A stretch of 64,000 bases of DNA from Thelephora terrestris (GCA_015956445.1 WIUZ02000004.1:2496169-2560168); one strand, 5' to 3'; shown: positions 12,098 to 23,695, counted from the stretch's first letter. Program-made: numbers and translations. The notes: generated from the letters alone by a model not told the origin.

Positions 12098-13423
12098 CCC
12101 TATCTTCGAAAGATTTTTTGGCCTTGACTCGTATCTCCTCGGGCGGGTTCGTGGTGGTTTGGCATGTTTGGTTGAATGGTGGGGCGGGCAGCGGGGTTGA
12201 TGGGAGTAAGGCGGGTTCGGTGGTGGCCTGGCTTGCCGAACCGAAGGATCTGTTGGATTGGGTGAGGGTTGTGGGGGCGCCGGTCTTTGGAACTGGGGAA
12301 TTGGTTCACCGAATGGGGTATTCCGGATCAGGTTTGTGGGCGCGGGTGCAACTTGTTGCAGCCAATCAGATCCACGGTCATGCGAAGTATCTGACGATGA
12401 TATGGTGGGGGACGCTGACGCAGGATAACCTCGAGTGAGGTGGTGGGAAGGGGAAGGGTTGTGAGGGAGGTGACCGTACCTGCAGTCGATAGGGGTTGGA
12501 CCACATTCCTTTCGGCCGCGCTTGGTGGGTGCTCCTCGTCAGCTCTGAACAAGGTCGTAGGAAATTGACAATGAGAGGGCGGTGTCTTGCACGCACCGTG
12601 CAACATTGCTAGTTCGGACCCCTCGGCTCCGTCGCCCACTGCCTCTTGCACTCTCCCGTTGAGATCCTTGGGGTGGGCCCTTGTTCCCCGTGTTGCCTTG
12701 TGTTGCTGCTGCTCGGCGGGTCGTTGGTGTCATGCTGGCCTTGGGGTTCTCCTACTTTCTGTGAGAGAAGATGATCGTTGGAGTGAAGCGTGGGTACAAG
12801 TGATCTGGGGACTTGGCCGCATTTTTATCTCAGCCGTGTGGTTCGATCGACGGTTTCGTGCTCCGTGGTGCTTCTGTCTTGGACACTACGGAAACCTCAA
12901 TCTTCACATTTAGACCCTTGTGGGCCTCTAGGGGGATTTCCTGGTATGCTTTCTCGGTTTCTGTTAAACCCAATCAGCGCGAACGCCCGTGTCCCACAAT
13001 GTGCAGTCTTCGTGCCAGCAATCGCAATCAGCGCGAACTTCGCCTGTTCTCCCACCCATGGACTTTTACCAAGGCCTACAACCTCCAGAGGTTTCCCCAC
13101 TGGAGCAACATTGCGTCCAGTTTCCTTTCAACCTGCAGTGTGGGGTACGGCTGGGTAGAGGACGACCGAAGACGACCGCCGGAAAATGGGTGTCATTTTA
13201 TGTTTTATGGGTGAGGGGGCCCGAGCGCGGAGAGATAGCGGTCAACAGCGCTTTGTTTCTGACTCTGGTTGGGACAGTTGGTTTGTCGAGAACCGGGATG
13301 CTCCTCCGTTTGTGGAGGAACCCCGACTCGACCCGTGGGGGCAGTTTGCAAAAGGTGACTAACACCCTTGACTCCATCTCATTTCCTCTAAACATTCGCT
13401 TAACCCGTCCGCTCCAGCACGTC
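12098..13423. other. Probable 5' exons/promoter region between divergent genes
   Basis: Minus-strand fragments such as MTPTTRRAAATQGNTGNKG (from 12733) and the Pro-rich 12.1-12.6 kb frames fit upstream exons of the 10.3-12.1 kb gene, but I could not join them in frame with confidence. 12.75-13.4 kb shows no convincing coding sequence on either strand. Confidence 0.3.
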
Positions 13424-13446
13424 CATGAACAACCCACATTCGGCAG

Positions 13447-14337
13447 GTGGTGGCACTGGCGGCGGGGATACCGGTGGAGGGAAGAGATGTTGAAATCATA
13501 ACAAACAGCATCAACCGCCCAACAACTCCCATGAAGTTGCTTCATCAGCCGAAAAATGGAAAAACGAGGACGCAGTGGGGGGACTGGAAGCAGCAGGATG
13601 ACCCGAACCCCAACAAGTTTGTGTTCCGTTCATCCGCTTTGCTCGAGGCATCTTCTGAAGCCGTAAGAATTTTAAGCTGGACACGGCGCGAAACGAATCT
13701 ATCGTTGAAGCTAATTAAATAACACTCAAGCGTCGAACTCAGCGCTCGAGATCACGGTCCGTGTCACTCATGAACTCCTTCCACTCTCGGCGGAGCTCTC
13801 ATGGAGGACGGTCGTGGTCACGGTCGCCATCTCTAAAGCGGTTACAACATAGTATCGGACCTTCAAGGCACGATTCGGGTCCCATCAACAAGTGTCAGGA
13901 TTGAAAGCAAACCCGGTTTGTTGACAATCAACAGAATCACGACAGAGGACGTGTTCGGCAGAGGAGTCCGTCTCCTGCGTATTCCCCTTCATCGAGAAGT
14001 GTTAGTTCTGCCTCAAGTCAAAGCTCCGGGGCTGGGGAACAACCGCGGACGTTGCATCGTCTTCTGACGGCAACTAGCGTTCGTGACATTGTCATTACGT
14101 TGTCAATGTTGATGTCCAAAACTGCTCCCCCACAGGACCACTCCCCGAAGAGCGGGTGTCCGGTTCGGCCTCACCCTTGAAGACTTGGAGCGAGTGCGAT
14201 GGAGAGAATCAAGGAGGGCTGTTAGCCTGCCAAAGACAGATAAATGCTGCTGCGGAGAACCAATGGATGGCTTTTGGGTCAACTTGCTTGCTCCCAAAGC
14301 TCATTGCCTTTACATACCGTTGTATCGAGCTCATTTA
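13447..14337 (+). CDS. Arg/Ser-rich protein, unknown, partial 5' end
   Basis: Four exons can be joined. One ends at 13662 (NKFVFRSSALLEASSEA). A consensus intron follows at 13663-13730 (GTAAGAA to AAG). The next exon begins RRTQRSRSRSVS. A second intron of about 55 bp ends at GACAG near 13937. After SPSPAYSPSSRSVSSASS a third, about 44-nt intron ends at CCACAG near 14139. The last exon encodes GVRFGLTLEDLERVRWRES, then TDKCCCGEPMDGFWVNLL, and ends with a TGA near 14337. The RS-rich middle suggests a nuclear or RNA-linked protein; the CCCG cluster could bind metal. The 5' end is unsettled: an ATG at 13424 opens a Gly-rich frame one base out of register. It lies about 110 bp upstream of the transposase on the same strand and may be an accessory transposon gene. 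Confidence 0.4.
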
Positions 14338-14445
14338 ATGTTGACTCGGTGACGCGAGTCATCAAGTGAAGTTGCACGTGAGAAACCTCGTTAGGAACCT
14401 TCCTCTACCAACAACCACTTCGCTGCCTGCTCGCTGACCACAAAA

Positions 14446-17400
14446 ATGCCGCGTAAAGTCCTCTGCGAATGTTGTGGCGAGTTGGTCACTCCGTTTGTGG
14501 CAAAAAAACATAGGGAAGCTAAGGACCAAGAGCAATATCTTGAGTCTCTCGGCCGTGGTCCTGTGTACGCCGCAGATCCAATCCCCCCCATTACGGCGGA
14601 GAGCATCTTTGGACCTCCTTCACCCCCCGGCGTACCCGCCGATTTTGGTGGTGATATGAATGTCGACGAAGACACTTTACCTACTGAGCCATTCCCACCT
14701 TCACTAACCACTGCCCCTGACCTCCACCCCCCCTCACGTCACCGACCGGTTCTCGATGACGACTTTGAACCCAACGACAACTCAAACAGTAGCCTGGGTC
14801 CACCAGAATCATATGATGAAGACCTTGAGAGGTCGGCTCGAGAGGAGGAGGAGCGACAGGCTGATGAAAGCTCTGGACAATTTTTGTCAGAGGAGCATCG
14901 CAATCTCGAGGAAATCGAATATGGTGAGCTGCTAGTGGTGAAGAATTATACAAAGAGGTGTTCACTGCATTATACAGAGGGCAACCTTCATGAATATGAC
15001 ATTGCGGTCTGCAAGGCTTTTGCCTGGTTTATTCGATCCGGTGTTTCCAAGCGGATGTTTTCAGCGATCCCGCAGGGACTCTCTGGCTTTGTCAACAAAG
15101 ATCTACCCTCACCCTATGTCCTACGTGCTCGTGCGAAAGAACTTGCGGGAGTCGAACCAGTGCGATATGACTGCTGCATAAATTCCCACATCTGCTTCAC
15201 TGGACGCTACAGCTCCTTGGACAAATGCCCACACTGCAATGAGCCACGATTCAGTGGACACGATTCACGTGGAAAACCCCGCCCTCGACGGCAATTCCTC
15301 TACATCCCAATCATCCCACAGTTACGTGCCTTCGTCGAGAGCGTTCATATGGCCAAGTTGATGCGATACCGGAGCACACGGGCACACACTCCTGGTGTCT
15401 TCTCTGACATCTTCGATGGCGAATACTACCAACAACTGCGGTCCTCACCAATTGAAGTCCACGGCAAATCGGTTGATCCACCCGCCAACTACTTTGAGGA
15501 CGACCGGGACATCGCACTTGGATTATCGACCGATGGTTATGGAATCTTCTCCTGTGGTCAGGCAACTGCTTGGCCCCTCATTGTCTCCGTTTACAACCTC
15601 CCTCCTGAACTTCGTGTCCACATCAAGCACATCCTAGCGCTTGGTGTTATTCCTGGCCCCAACAAACCAGCAGAGATAGACTCATTCCTTACCCCCTTCC
15701 ATGAGGAACTCTCCCAACTTGCCAAGGGTGTGGATGCCTATGATGCCCAATACAGAGACATGGTCCTCTTCCGTGCTTTCCTTATCATCCTTTTTGGCGA
15801 TTTTCCGGCAGTTGCCATGCTGATGAATATGAAAGGTGTCAATGGCATCTCACCCTGTAGGAACTGCAAAATTGTGGCAATCCCCATGCCCAGCGACACC
15901 AATCGAACCCACTATATTCCCCTCACCACAGACCTTACAAGCCTTGGCCGGAACCATGTTGAGCTTATGGCTGCTGCTAGACAGGTTGATGAGGCAGAGA
16001 CTGTTACAGCTGCGAAGAAGATAGCCAAGGAGACCGGCATCAAAGGAACCCCCCTCTTGTCTACACTTGACTCTCTGTCCTTCCCTCAATCGTTCCCTCT
16101 TGATTTCATGCACATTGTCTGGGAGAATGTTATCAAGACTCTTGTTGGCCTCTGGACTGGCGATTACAAGAAGATCAATGAAGGAAAGGAGTGTTACCAG
16201 ATCAGTGCCAGTGCATGGAAAGCCATTGGTGCTGATGGAGCAGCTTCTGGATCAACTATTCCCTCAGCATATTCTCCACGGATCCCTGATATCTCAAAGA
16301 AGGGCTCCTACCTCTCAGCTGACATGTGGTCATTCTGGGCCCTGTACATTGCCCCAGTCCTCCTGCGAAACCAGTTTGAGAAGCCTGAATACTTCACCCA
16401 CTTTATCAAACTAGTCCGCCTTCTCCACATCTGTTTGCAATTTGAGATCTCTGCATCTGAGATTGAAGAACTCCAGAAAGGCTTTAGGGAATGGGTTGAG
16501 GAATATAAAAGGTAAGAACCCCCTGAGTTCATCCTGAGAGCGATGCTAATAGAAAGCAGGATTTACTACCAGGATGATCCCAGTCGTCTCCCAGTCTGCA
16601 CTCTTCCAATCCATAGCCTCCTCCACATCACAGACTGTATCAAGGGCTGGGGACCAGTTTGGTGTTATTGGGCATTCCCTATGGAGCGGTTCTGTGGCTA
16701 CCTGAAGCATGGTGGAATAACCGGCAAGCGCTATCCCTACAGCAACCTTGACAGGCATGTCCTGGACTGGGCTACTCTCTGGCACATTGGAAGCATCTAT
16801 AACATCTATGATGAACTGGAATTCAAACCACCAGTGGTTCGGCATCAGAGGTTCATTGGTTGTGGGTATCATCATATTCCTGTCACTGCATATGTGCTGA
16901 CTATTACTCTGGATAGATGAGACCTGTGAACTTGTGGGCAAATGCAAATTGTCACAGTCTCTCTATAAACAGGGGGGCACAGTGTTCATCCCAGCCATGG
17001 ACAGGGCTATCAAAGAGTGGTTCTCAAGGCTCAGTCTCCCATCAGCTGCAATGCCTGAATGCCTGAGAGCTGCCAGTCTCCAGGAGTGGAAAAAGGTCAA
17101 GAGGATTGACTCAGAAGCTGGGGACATCATGTGTGCTGGTGCTCATTGTAGTGGAAGGGATTCAAGAGACAGTGTATATATCAGGGTAGGTCTCCACATG
17201 TGACTCTCCACTTGTCCCTTCCTCACATCTCCTCAGTTTCAGGTGCCTGGCACAAATGGCCAAACAGTGACCCACTATGGGAAACTGCAGCACATCCTCA
17301 CCATCACTTTGCCTGACAGCAGTACAGACCATCAACCCTTGGGGCCCACTGACTCAATTTTTGCATTGATCCACAGATGTGATCTAAAGCAAGATGATCC

Positions 17401-17588
17401 CCAGCTGGCTGGCCTTGATATCCACTTTTTTTTCCAAAGAGAGGGAATCATTTGATGTCACTGACATCACAGGGGTCCAGTGCCTTGTTGGGCGTGTAAA
17501 GGCAGGGGGAAACTCCTGGGCAATCATAGATCGGAGTGGAAAGTTGGCCCGTGCGGTTTTTGAAGAGCTAGGTGATGAAGAGCACTAG
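14446..17588 (+). CDS. Plavaka (Tnp2/CACTA-like) transposase, one-base frameshift
   Basis: A DDE-type DNA transposase of the basidiomycete Plavaka/Tnp2 group. Exons 14446-16511, 16560-16861, 16917-17185 and 17237-17588 join in frame (introns of 48-55 bp). Two N-terminal Cys/His clusters look zinc-binding (CECCGELVTPFVAKKH; CCINSHICF and KCPHC). Catalytic-core motifs follow: LSTDGYGIFS, FGDFPAVAMLMNMKGVNGISPCRNC, LDFMHIVWENV and MERFCGYLKHG. The last exon breaks in a run of eight T at 17426-17433; removing one T restores the frame to a stop at 17586-17588, about 995 aa. Without that the protein ends early at 17453. Terminal inverted repeats were not found. It is either a recently disabled element or carries a homopolymer sequencing error. 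Confidence 0.82.
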
Positions 17589-17860
17589 CCAGTTAGCTAG
17601 ATAAGTAACCTGAAGGGTATGTTTGATATGGGACTTTCTCAAATCTATTGCAATGTTCAATGTTCCAATTACTCCAATTACGGTCACAATAGAGGAGATT
17701 ATGGTCGAGGGGTTGGGCATATTACATGTTTTATTTTTACAGCAAGGATAACAGCCTGAAACATTAGAGCCCGTGCAGCCTTCAGATGAAATAATGATCT
17801 GATAATGCTCCAGTTGTATTGTACGTGGTCTCCATTGTTATACATTGTTTGATATTGAAC
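17589..17860. other. Transposase 3' flank
   Basis: AT-rich noncoding sequence between the transposase stop and the tandem repeat. No gene is seen. It probably belongs to the subterminal part of the transposon. Confidence 0.35.
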
Positions 17861-18155
17861 CCCAATAGCTTTTTTTTGTGCTTTGGGGGAGAAACCACAT
17901 GCCCTGAGTTGATTCCCAAATTTATAGACCTTAGCAATAAGGGGATAAGTCCACAAGAGCATGGGTCTGCCATGTTCTCAGTCACCAGCCATGTCACATG
18001 ACATAATTAAATATGGCACCCTGATAGCTTTTTTTTGTATTTTAGGAGAGAAACCACATGCCCTGAGTTGATTCCCAAGTTTTGGGACCTTAGCAATAAG
18101 GGGATAAGCCCACAAGAGCATGGGTCTCGGCCACCATCCATGTCACATGACATAT
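17861..18155. repeat. Two tandem copies of an about 159-bp repeat
   Basis: Two direct copies, roughly 17861-18002 and 18020-18155, share GAAACCACATGCCCTGAG, CCTTAGCAATAAGGGGATAAG and CACAAGAGCATGGGTCT, and end in the palindromic CATGTCACATGACAT. The copies differ by scattered substitutions and small indels. They sit 3' of the transposase and could be its subterminal repeats or an independent satellite-like duplication. Confidence 0.8.
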
Positions 18156-18180
18156 AAAAATCGGAGTGTTATTGTCACAA

Positions 18181-18830
18181 ACACGTGACATGTTGGGCAA
18201 GATCAGACAAATAATTCAAGACATTGGTCTTATTCGCAGTCGTAGTAGTAATACAAAGAGAACTAGTGAAAGAATTAAACAAGGAGGAAAGGATCAATCT
18301 TACGCAGTCCTGATCTATGGGACAACGATGCACAAAATGGAAAGGATTATATACGGACTGAGGACAGTACGTTGTAGTGCCTCCAGTTCTGGGGATGTGG
18401 ATTCTGAGGTTTTCTGTCCTCAGTCCTCATTCCTCCTCTTCGCTTTTCCTCCCCTTCGCAACCTTCGCAACCTCCGGAACATCCTCCTCTTCGGAACTTC
18501 TTCTTCTTCGCCAGAGCTTCCTATTCACCAGAGCTTCCTCTTTGTGAACTTCCTCTTCGCCAGAGCTTCCTCTCCTTCGCCGGAGCTTCCTCTTCCCCAG
18601 AAAACTTCCCCCTTTGCTTAGTTCCCCCTTTATGATGACTTTTCCCTTTCATGACAACTTTCCCCTTTTCTCCTCTTCCCCTATGACTTCACCATTGCAT
18701 CATAGGTCCCTATTTCGCAGTTTTCCTCCTTTCTTCTCTGGAACCTTCTCAGAGCAGACCCTAGTATATATATCCTGTACTAGCTACTCTGGAGATCATT
18801 GCGCTCCATCCTATTGAAGTCCAGTCAGCC
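18181..18830 (+). promoter_or_regulatory. LTR-like module A: CT-rich tract and TATA
   Basis: 18421-18610 is a pyrimidine-rich tract built of imperfect CTTCGCCAGAGCTTCCTCT repeats. About 150 bp further on comes TATATATATCCTGTACTAG (18765-18783), a strong TATA-like core. This layout matches modules B and C below and resembles a fungal LTR U3/R boundary. No matching second LTR, primer-binding site or reverse transcriptase was found, so solo LTR is only a candidate label. Confidence 0.35.
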
Positions 18831-20037
18831 ATGTTCCCCTCCTCCTAGTCTGAAGCTTTGCTCTAGTCCCCTCGTTGTCCCCAGTGTCTTCTTGCTTTCC
18901 TCAGTGTCTTCCCCTAGTGTTCTCTGCTCCCCTCGTCGAATCTTCCCTTCGGAACCCCTCGGAACTCTTTCGGAACTCTTGCGATCTCTCTGCTTTTCTT
19001 GCTTTGTCTCTAGCTCTCTTCTGGTATCTCCACCTTTGTGCTTTCTTCGCAACTGTTCCCCAGTCGCTGCTTGGAGTTCCTTGACACTGTACAACCTAGG
19101 ACCCACCTTCACAGGAACTCTCTGGGCCTTGATCCTCTGCCACCACGGAGGTCCCCTAGAAGAACCCCTGTTCAACGTGTAGTCCCGAGATACCAGATCC
19201 ACCCAGCAGTCCCAGCATCCCAAAACATTGTGCTCCAAGCCATCGAACATATTCCTCCTCACTGAATCTAGCCCTTCACGAACTAGATCAAATCCATACT
19301 TTTCCTGAAGACTCGCCACTTCCAACTTCAGCCACATTCGAACTTGGCGACTCTTGCTCGATGGGTGACACCGCTGTCCAGTACGAGTCATCGGACTCTT
19401 GCGCTCTTTCTTCGAGGTCCTTGCCACCATCTGAGGAACTGGGGCAGGACTCCAGGGAGGGGACTGAGGAAGAGGGACTCCTTGATCCTGGTGGTGTCGG
19501 AGGGACAACGGGGGAGTGAGGAGCGGGGTCAGTGCAATATGCCCCTCGGCACTGGTGCCCGAAATACTGGAAGAGAGATTCCTGGAACGGTTTCCAATGT
19601 TCCAAGGCGAAGTGAGTGAAGTCCTCGTTAAGACTGTTAACGACAACATACATGACATCCATCCTGCTCTCCAACTTCCTAATACGCTCCTCCCTCTCTC
19701 ACTCCATCGCATCCACTAATGGAGAGACACCAGGGGCCCATAGTTGAGCACGGTTAGGGTCTTTGTAACCGACTTCCTCCCAAACTTGAGGAGGAGCATT
19801 GTGAGCAGACAAGAACTCCATGGCAACCCGGTTGTCATGGGCGATGTTAGCAGGGGAGTCGTACAAGTGCTGAGTGGGGTCGTAAGGGGTGTCGTCCTTG
19901 TAGGAGACGGAGACAAAGGGGGTAGCTTCAGCATTTGAGAGACATAGTAGCAGAGGTTGTTTGTAAGAGGGGAGAGTTGCTGTGAGTTGGTGGGAGTGGA
20001 AAAGAGGCGATGGGGAGAAAGGACCAAACCATGCCAC
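18825..20037 (-). pseudogene. Interrupted ORF, unknown (possibly TE-linked)
   Basis: A minus-strand ORF starts near 20037 and stays open to 19288 except for one in-frame TGA at 19699-19701, between VDAME and EREERIRKLESRMD. Its first part contains YKDDTPYDPTQHLYDSPANI and AMEFLSAHNAPPQVWEEV. After TALEHW-type and YFGHQCRGAYC segments comes a Ser/Pro-rich stretch. Near 19340 the coding signal moves to another frame (LKLEVASLQEKYGFDL, RRNMFDGLEHNVLGCWDCW), which runs to 18825 as a basic tail. One nonsense codon and one frameshift make it a likely pseudogene. I do not recognise the family; the surrounding LTR-like sequence suggests a transposon accessory protein. Confidence 0.45.
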
Positions 20038-20039
20038 GG

Positions 20040-20612
20040 ACTAAATACGTCCAGATCGATGGGGCACCCAAACGGGTAAAGACAATACGCCATTACTCAT
20101 TATTATCCCAAAAAGGATAAACGAACCCTCAACCCTAATCGTGATTCCATCAGACACTGAGAAATCCCCGTCGATCATGAGAAATCCCCATCACTCTTCT
20201 ATTGCCACCGTAAAAACGCGAGAAATCCCCATCAACCATGGGAAATCCCCACCAGTCTTCTATTACTACCATGAAACATGAGAAATCCCCATTGTACTCC
20301 TAATGACTCATCCGCTATTGTTCCCCTATTTGCACTCGTCATTAGTCGTTCTAAGTCCCACTTCTCTGACTCATTCACCCTGCCCTAAACTACGCACAGA
20401 CCATGTTGATTCCTGTTTGACTCATTGTACGATTACTAAGCCTGTAGAGGATTGAGTATATAAGGAAGAGCATTCGCTCCTTTCTTTTCCCCATTCTCAA
20501 TCTCTTCTGTACTCTCCTACCAACTGCTCAATAAAACAAAGTAAGCTGAGGAATTCTCCTCACGCATTACTCTTATCTGACTCATTCAAGCAGGAATTCT
20601 CCTGCTAGTGTA
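20040..20612 (+). promoter_or_regulatory. LTR-like module B with GAAATCCCC repeats, TATA and AATAAA
   Basis: Five copies of GAGAAATCCCC or GGGAAATCCCC lie between 20158 and 20290, spaced about 20-60 bp. They are followed by GAGTATATAAGG (about 20454), TCTTCTGTACTCTCC and CAATAAAAC (about 20530). Two short palindromes with GGAATTCTCC sit at about 20551 and 20592. The order of repeats, TATA, start region and poly(A) signal is LTR-like. No partner LTR was identified. Confidence 0.45.
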
Positions 20613-21244
20613 TGTTCAGTGCTCCTAACCCCTTTCCCTCTACCAGTCCCGTTCCTCGCCCGGTCATCCCAGACGCTCGACGCTCCATCTGGGAGTATAA
20701 ACTCATTAGGAGTTTACAGCTTAATAGAACCTCCGGTCTATTAGCCCATCACCCTTATTATCGACCTTTCACCGCCCTCGACACTGTGATGATTTCGCCG
20801 TTTACCCCCTTTCATTTCCTTTATTTAACGCCTCATCACCACTAAGTCAGTTGGTGCCCTGCCCTAAACACGGCGGTAAACTGTTTATTATGCAGTATGC
20901 ACTATGCTTAACGACTCAAAGTCCAATACGTGGAACGTGCTACTAGTCAAGATACCCCAGAAGACCCGAGGTATAATACGTGAACATGTACCGGCGGACC
21001 TTTGTATGAAGATCCCCCCTACCTGGCCCTCCGTTGCCCCTGGACGACTAGTAGATATTCAGGCTACCGACAACAAGGGATGTATTAATAAGTGTCGCGC
21101 GCTGACCTCTCGCAGAAGTCAACCGACTTATTAATCTGACCCTTGGATTGGACTTATGAAAACCATTATGCTTTACGACTCATGGATCACGCGCAATAAA
21201 CAAGAAAGAGGATTCATTGGAAGCCACCAGTACAAAAGAGTTAT
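20613..21244. other. No clear gene
   Basis: A plus-strand frame at 20612-20845 (MFSAPNPFPSTSPVPRPV) could be the start of an element-encoded protein driven by module B, but it is short and ends without a credible splice join. The remainder shows nothing I can support. Confidence 0.25.
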
Positions 21245-22504
21245 CTAATCAATATCTCTTCGAATCCTTTGTACTACTTCCAATGCCGATCTCACCAACT
21301 CCTCGTTCAACCAGTTCTGCTCCCGGATCTCGTTCGGGTCCACGTCCGACAAATCATCGTAATCTGGAAGCTCCGTATCAGAGTTTGGTTCACTATCGGG
21401 AACGAACTCAGCGTATGGATCATACTCCAGAGCAGGCCATTGACGGCGACTACCCCAAGGAGTAGAAACGAACTCAGGACAAGGAGTGTCCCTACGGACG
21501 ACTCCTACGTTCTGATAGAATTCGTCGCTCCTGATTTCAATGACCTCATCATCGATGGGAACCAACCTGTTCTCATGACGGACCAATAAACGAGCGGGCG
21601 GCGACTCAGCCCGATTAGGGATGATCGGTGACCCGGCCCGATGCGGAACCTCCAACTCCTCTTCTTCGATCTGGACCTCCGGCTCGTTACACCTTCTCTG
21701 GAGATCCCGGACTTCTCCGGTCAACTCGGAGACACGACGAGTAAGGCGAACCTAACAGGAACAGGGTTAGAAGATGACAACTATCTTCGATCCCAGTCCC
21801 AGTACCTTATCGTCTTCCAATTCCCCGGTCTTTGAAACGAGACTCCGGACCAAGTCCTTTAAAGTGATCACCTCTCCCTAAAGGAAATGTTAGGTTAGAG
21901 ATGTCCAATATCTCCTGACCCCACATTTACCTTCAACCTGTCGATCGCCATACCATGTTGCTCTTGCTCATCTTCGATCTTCAAGATGCCCTCGTGACAT
22001 CCAAGGAACTCCTTCTCCAACTTCTCGATCTCTTCGCGACGACCATCAACTCGCTCATTAACATGAGCAATCTCATCCATCAACATGGACCCAACGTTAC
22101 CCGTATGGATAACGCTGGCCTCCAACACGGAGTTGAAGGTCTCATTAGTTTCCGTGACGAACTTGACACCCCTGTTAAGGAGTTCGGTTGCATAGGGGTT
22201 CGTCTCGATATGCGCCAACTTGCGCCGAGACACCCTACGAGAAGCCTGGATAAAATCCCTAAAACCTAAAGCGGAACGTCAGTAGACACGCCAAATATGT
22301 CAACCGGCATCCCGAACCTAAGTCGGTGAAACCCTCATTAGGGTCGGCGGTGGCGGTCCGGTCCATGACGTTTCCCAGAGTGGGATAAGGGCGGGAAGCA
22401 TCCCGACGAGCATGAGAGAAGCGGTCAATGTTAAAGTTGTTCTCCTGAACAGGAGAATAGGAAGAAGAACGGCGGGTGGGAACACGAGTAGAGGCACGAG
22501 GCAT
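21245..22504 (-). CDS. Hypothetical coiled-coil/acidic protein, four exons
   Basis: A complete minus-strand gene with perfect phase. Exons: 22504-22305, 22258-21931, 21877-21806 and 21751-21245; introns of 46, 53 and 54 bp; 368 aa. The N-terminus (MPRASTRVPTRRSSSYSP) is basic. Residues about 70-175 form a coiled coil (DEIAHVNERVDGRREEIEKL, EDEQEQHGMAIDRL). A second coil follows over the exon 3/4 join (RRVSELTGEVRDLQRRC). The C-terminal half is acidic (DSEPNSDTELPDYDDLSDVDP). A start 15 codons upstream at 22549 is also possible. There is no enzyme motif or membrane segment. It lies between LTR-like modules B and C, so it may be a retroelement-associated ORF, yet the clean splicing suggests it is or was expressed. 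I do not recognise the family. Confidence 0.65.
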
Positions 22505-23330
22505 GTTGGCTATGAGTAACAAAGGGAGGTTTGTTGGAAGACCAGTCATCCAACCCCCTTTGGTTATATACCAAATGCCACGCCCCTTCTACGACTCAGG
22601 AGTTGAGTCATCATTTCTATTGTTTACTGCGCATGACCCACATGACATCATATGCCCCTATTTCTTAGTCATATGCTCCCCTTTTGCCATTGGCTGTTAG
22701 TCAGTCATTACCTTGCTTGCAAGGTTTCCCTGACCCCCCTAAATTATAAGCGCGTGTTGTCTGGCTATATGAACATTTTGACGGTTCACATGTTGAGATA
22801 GTAGAATCGGCACTGGCCCTGGCAAATCAATAATCCCAGCGGCCGCTACTCTGCCTTCAATCAACGCCGGTCCCGTTGGTGTCTGATATCAATTCCCTTA
22901 TGAATCTCACTGGTTGAGACCTTGAGGTCCTGAGAGCGTGAATTTGGGTAGCTGGCTCACACTGAGTTTGCGTAGTCTTGTCACCATGCCATACCCCGGA
23001 TGTTGTGTTGCGTGTGGCGCCTTTCCAATGTGCGGTTGCTGAGCTCGTCGCCGGTTGAGCGCAACGGGTCCAATATGAGCCGTCTCCGGAGTTTGCTCCT
23101 GGAGTTGTATTTACACCACCATCAGATAATCATACTTGTCCATGTACACATGCAGATGATATTTGTGAAAATATATAGGAATACACGTACTCCTATTGAC
23201 AAGCAAGGTTTATGTCGACATCAAGTCGGCATTTTTCTAGTACCCACATTCCTTCCGAACATTCCCAGGCTACGTCATGCTTTGTAACTGCTTTGTAATG
23301 CTCTCAAATTGCTATTGGCCACCACACTTT
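22505..23330. other. No clear gene
   Basis: This is the 5' side of the coiled-coil gene followed by sequence with no convincing reading frame. The ORFs at 23000-23287 are not supported by composition or by splice signals. Confidence 0.3.
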
Positions 23331-23690
23331 CGTTTATCAGCTGATAATTTGTAGCATTAGTCACCACGTAACGCACAGACCATGCAGTGCTGCGCATGGA
23401 CCATGTTTGTCTGTGTTTGTATCTTTAGGGTAGTTACATGTCACTGTCACGTCACAAATCTAAGTAGTATATATACTCAGAGTAGTTTAGCCTGTACTCC
23501 TTAGATTTGTTATCATCAGACTCTCCGTGACCTCTACTGCTGTGTGCTTAGAGCAAGAGTGTTTGAAGACCCTTGTCTCCTTCTTTCTCCCCCTCTCCAA
23601 TCTAGTCTGTGAAGAGACTTCTGATATCCCTGGGTTTTCAACAGGGTTATAACTGTGTGTTTAACCCCTGAGTGTGATAGGTTTGGATAG
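23331..23690 (+). promoter_or_regulatory. LTR-like module C with TATA
   Basis: AGTAGTATATATACTCAGAG at about 23463 is followed by GCCTGTACTCCTTAG, matching the TATA-then-CTGTACT layout of modules A and B. The upstream stretch shares CGCACAGACCATG with module B (about 20390 and 23372). The three modules may come from related retroelements. Confidence 0.35.
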
Positions 23691-23695
23691 CAAGA

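Noticed and set aside
12587-13214. Plus-strand ORFs of 108-133 codons
   Set aside because: They lie opposite probable 5' exons of the minus-strand gene, with no splice logic or recognisable motifs.
17699-18001. ORFs on both strands over the 159-bp repeat
   Set aside because: They are not conserved between the two repeat copies, which differ by frame-changing indels.
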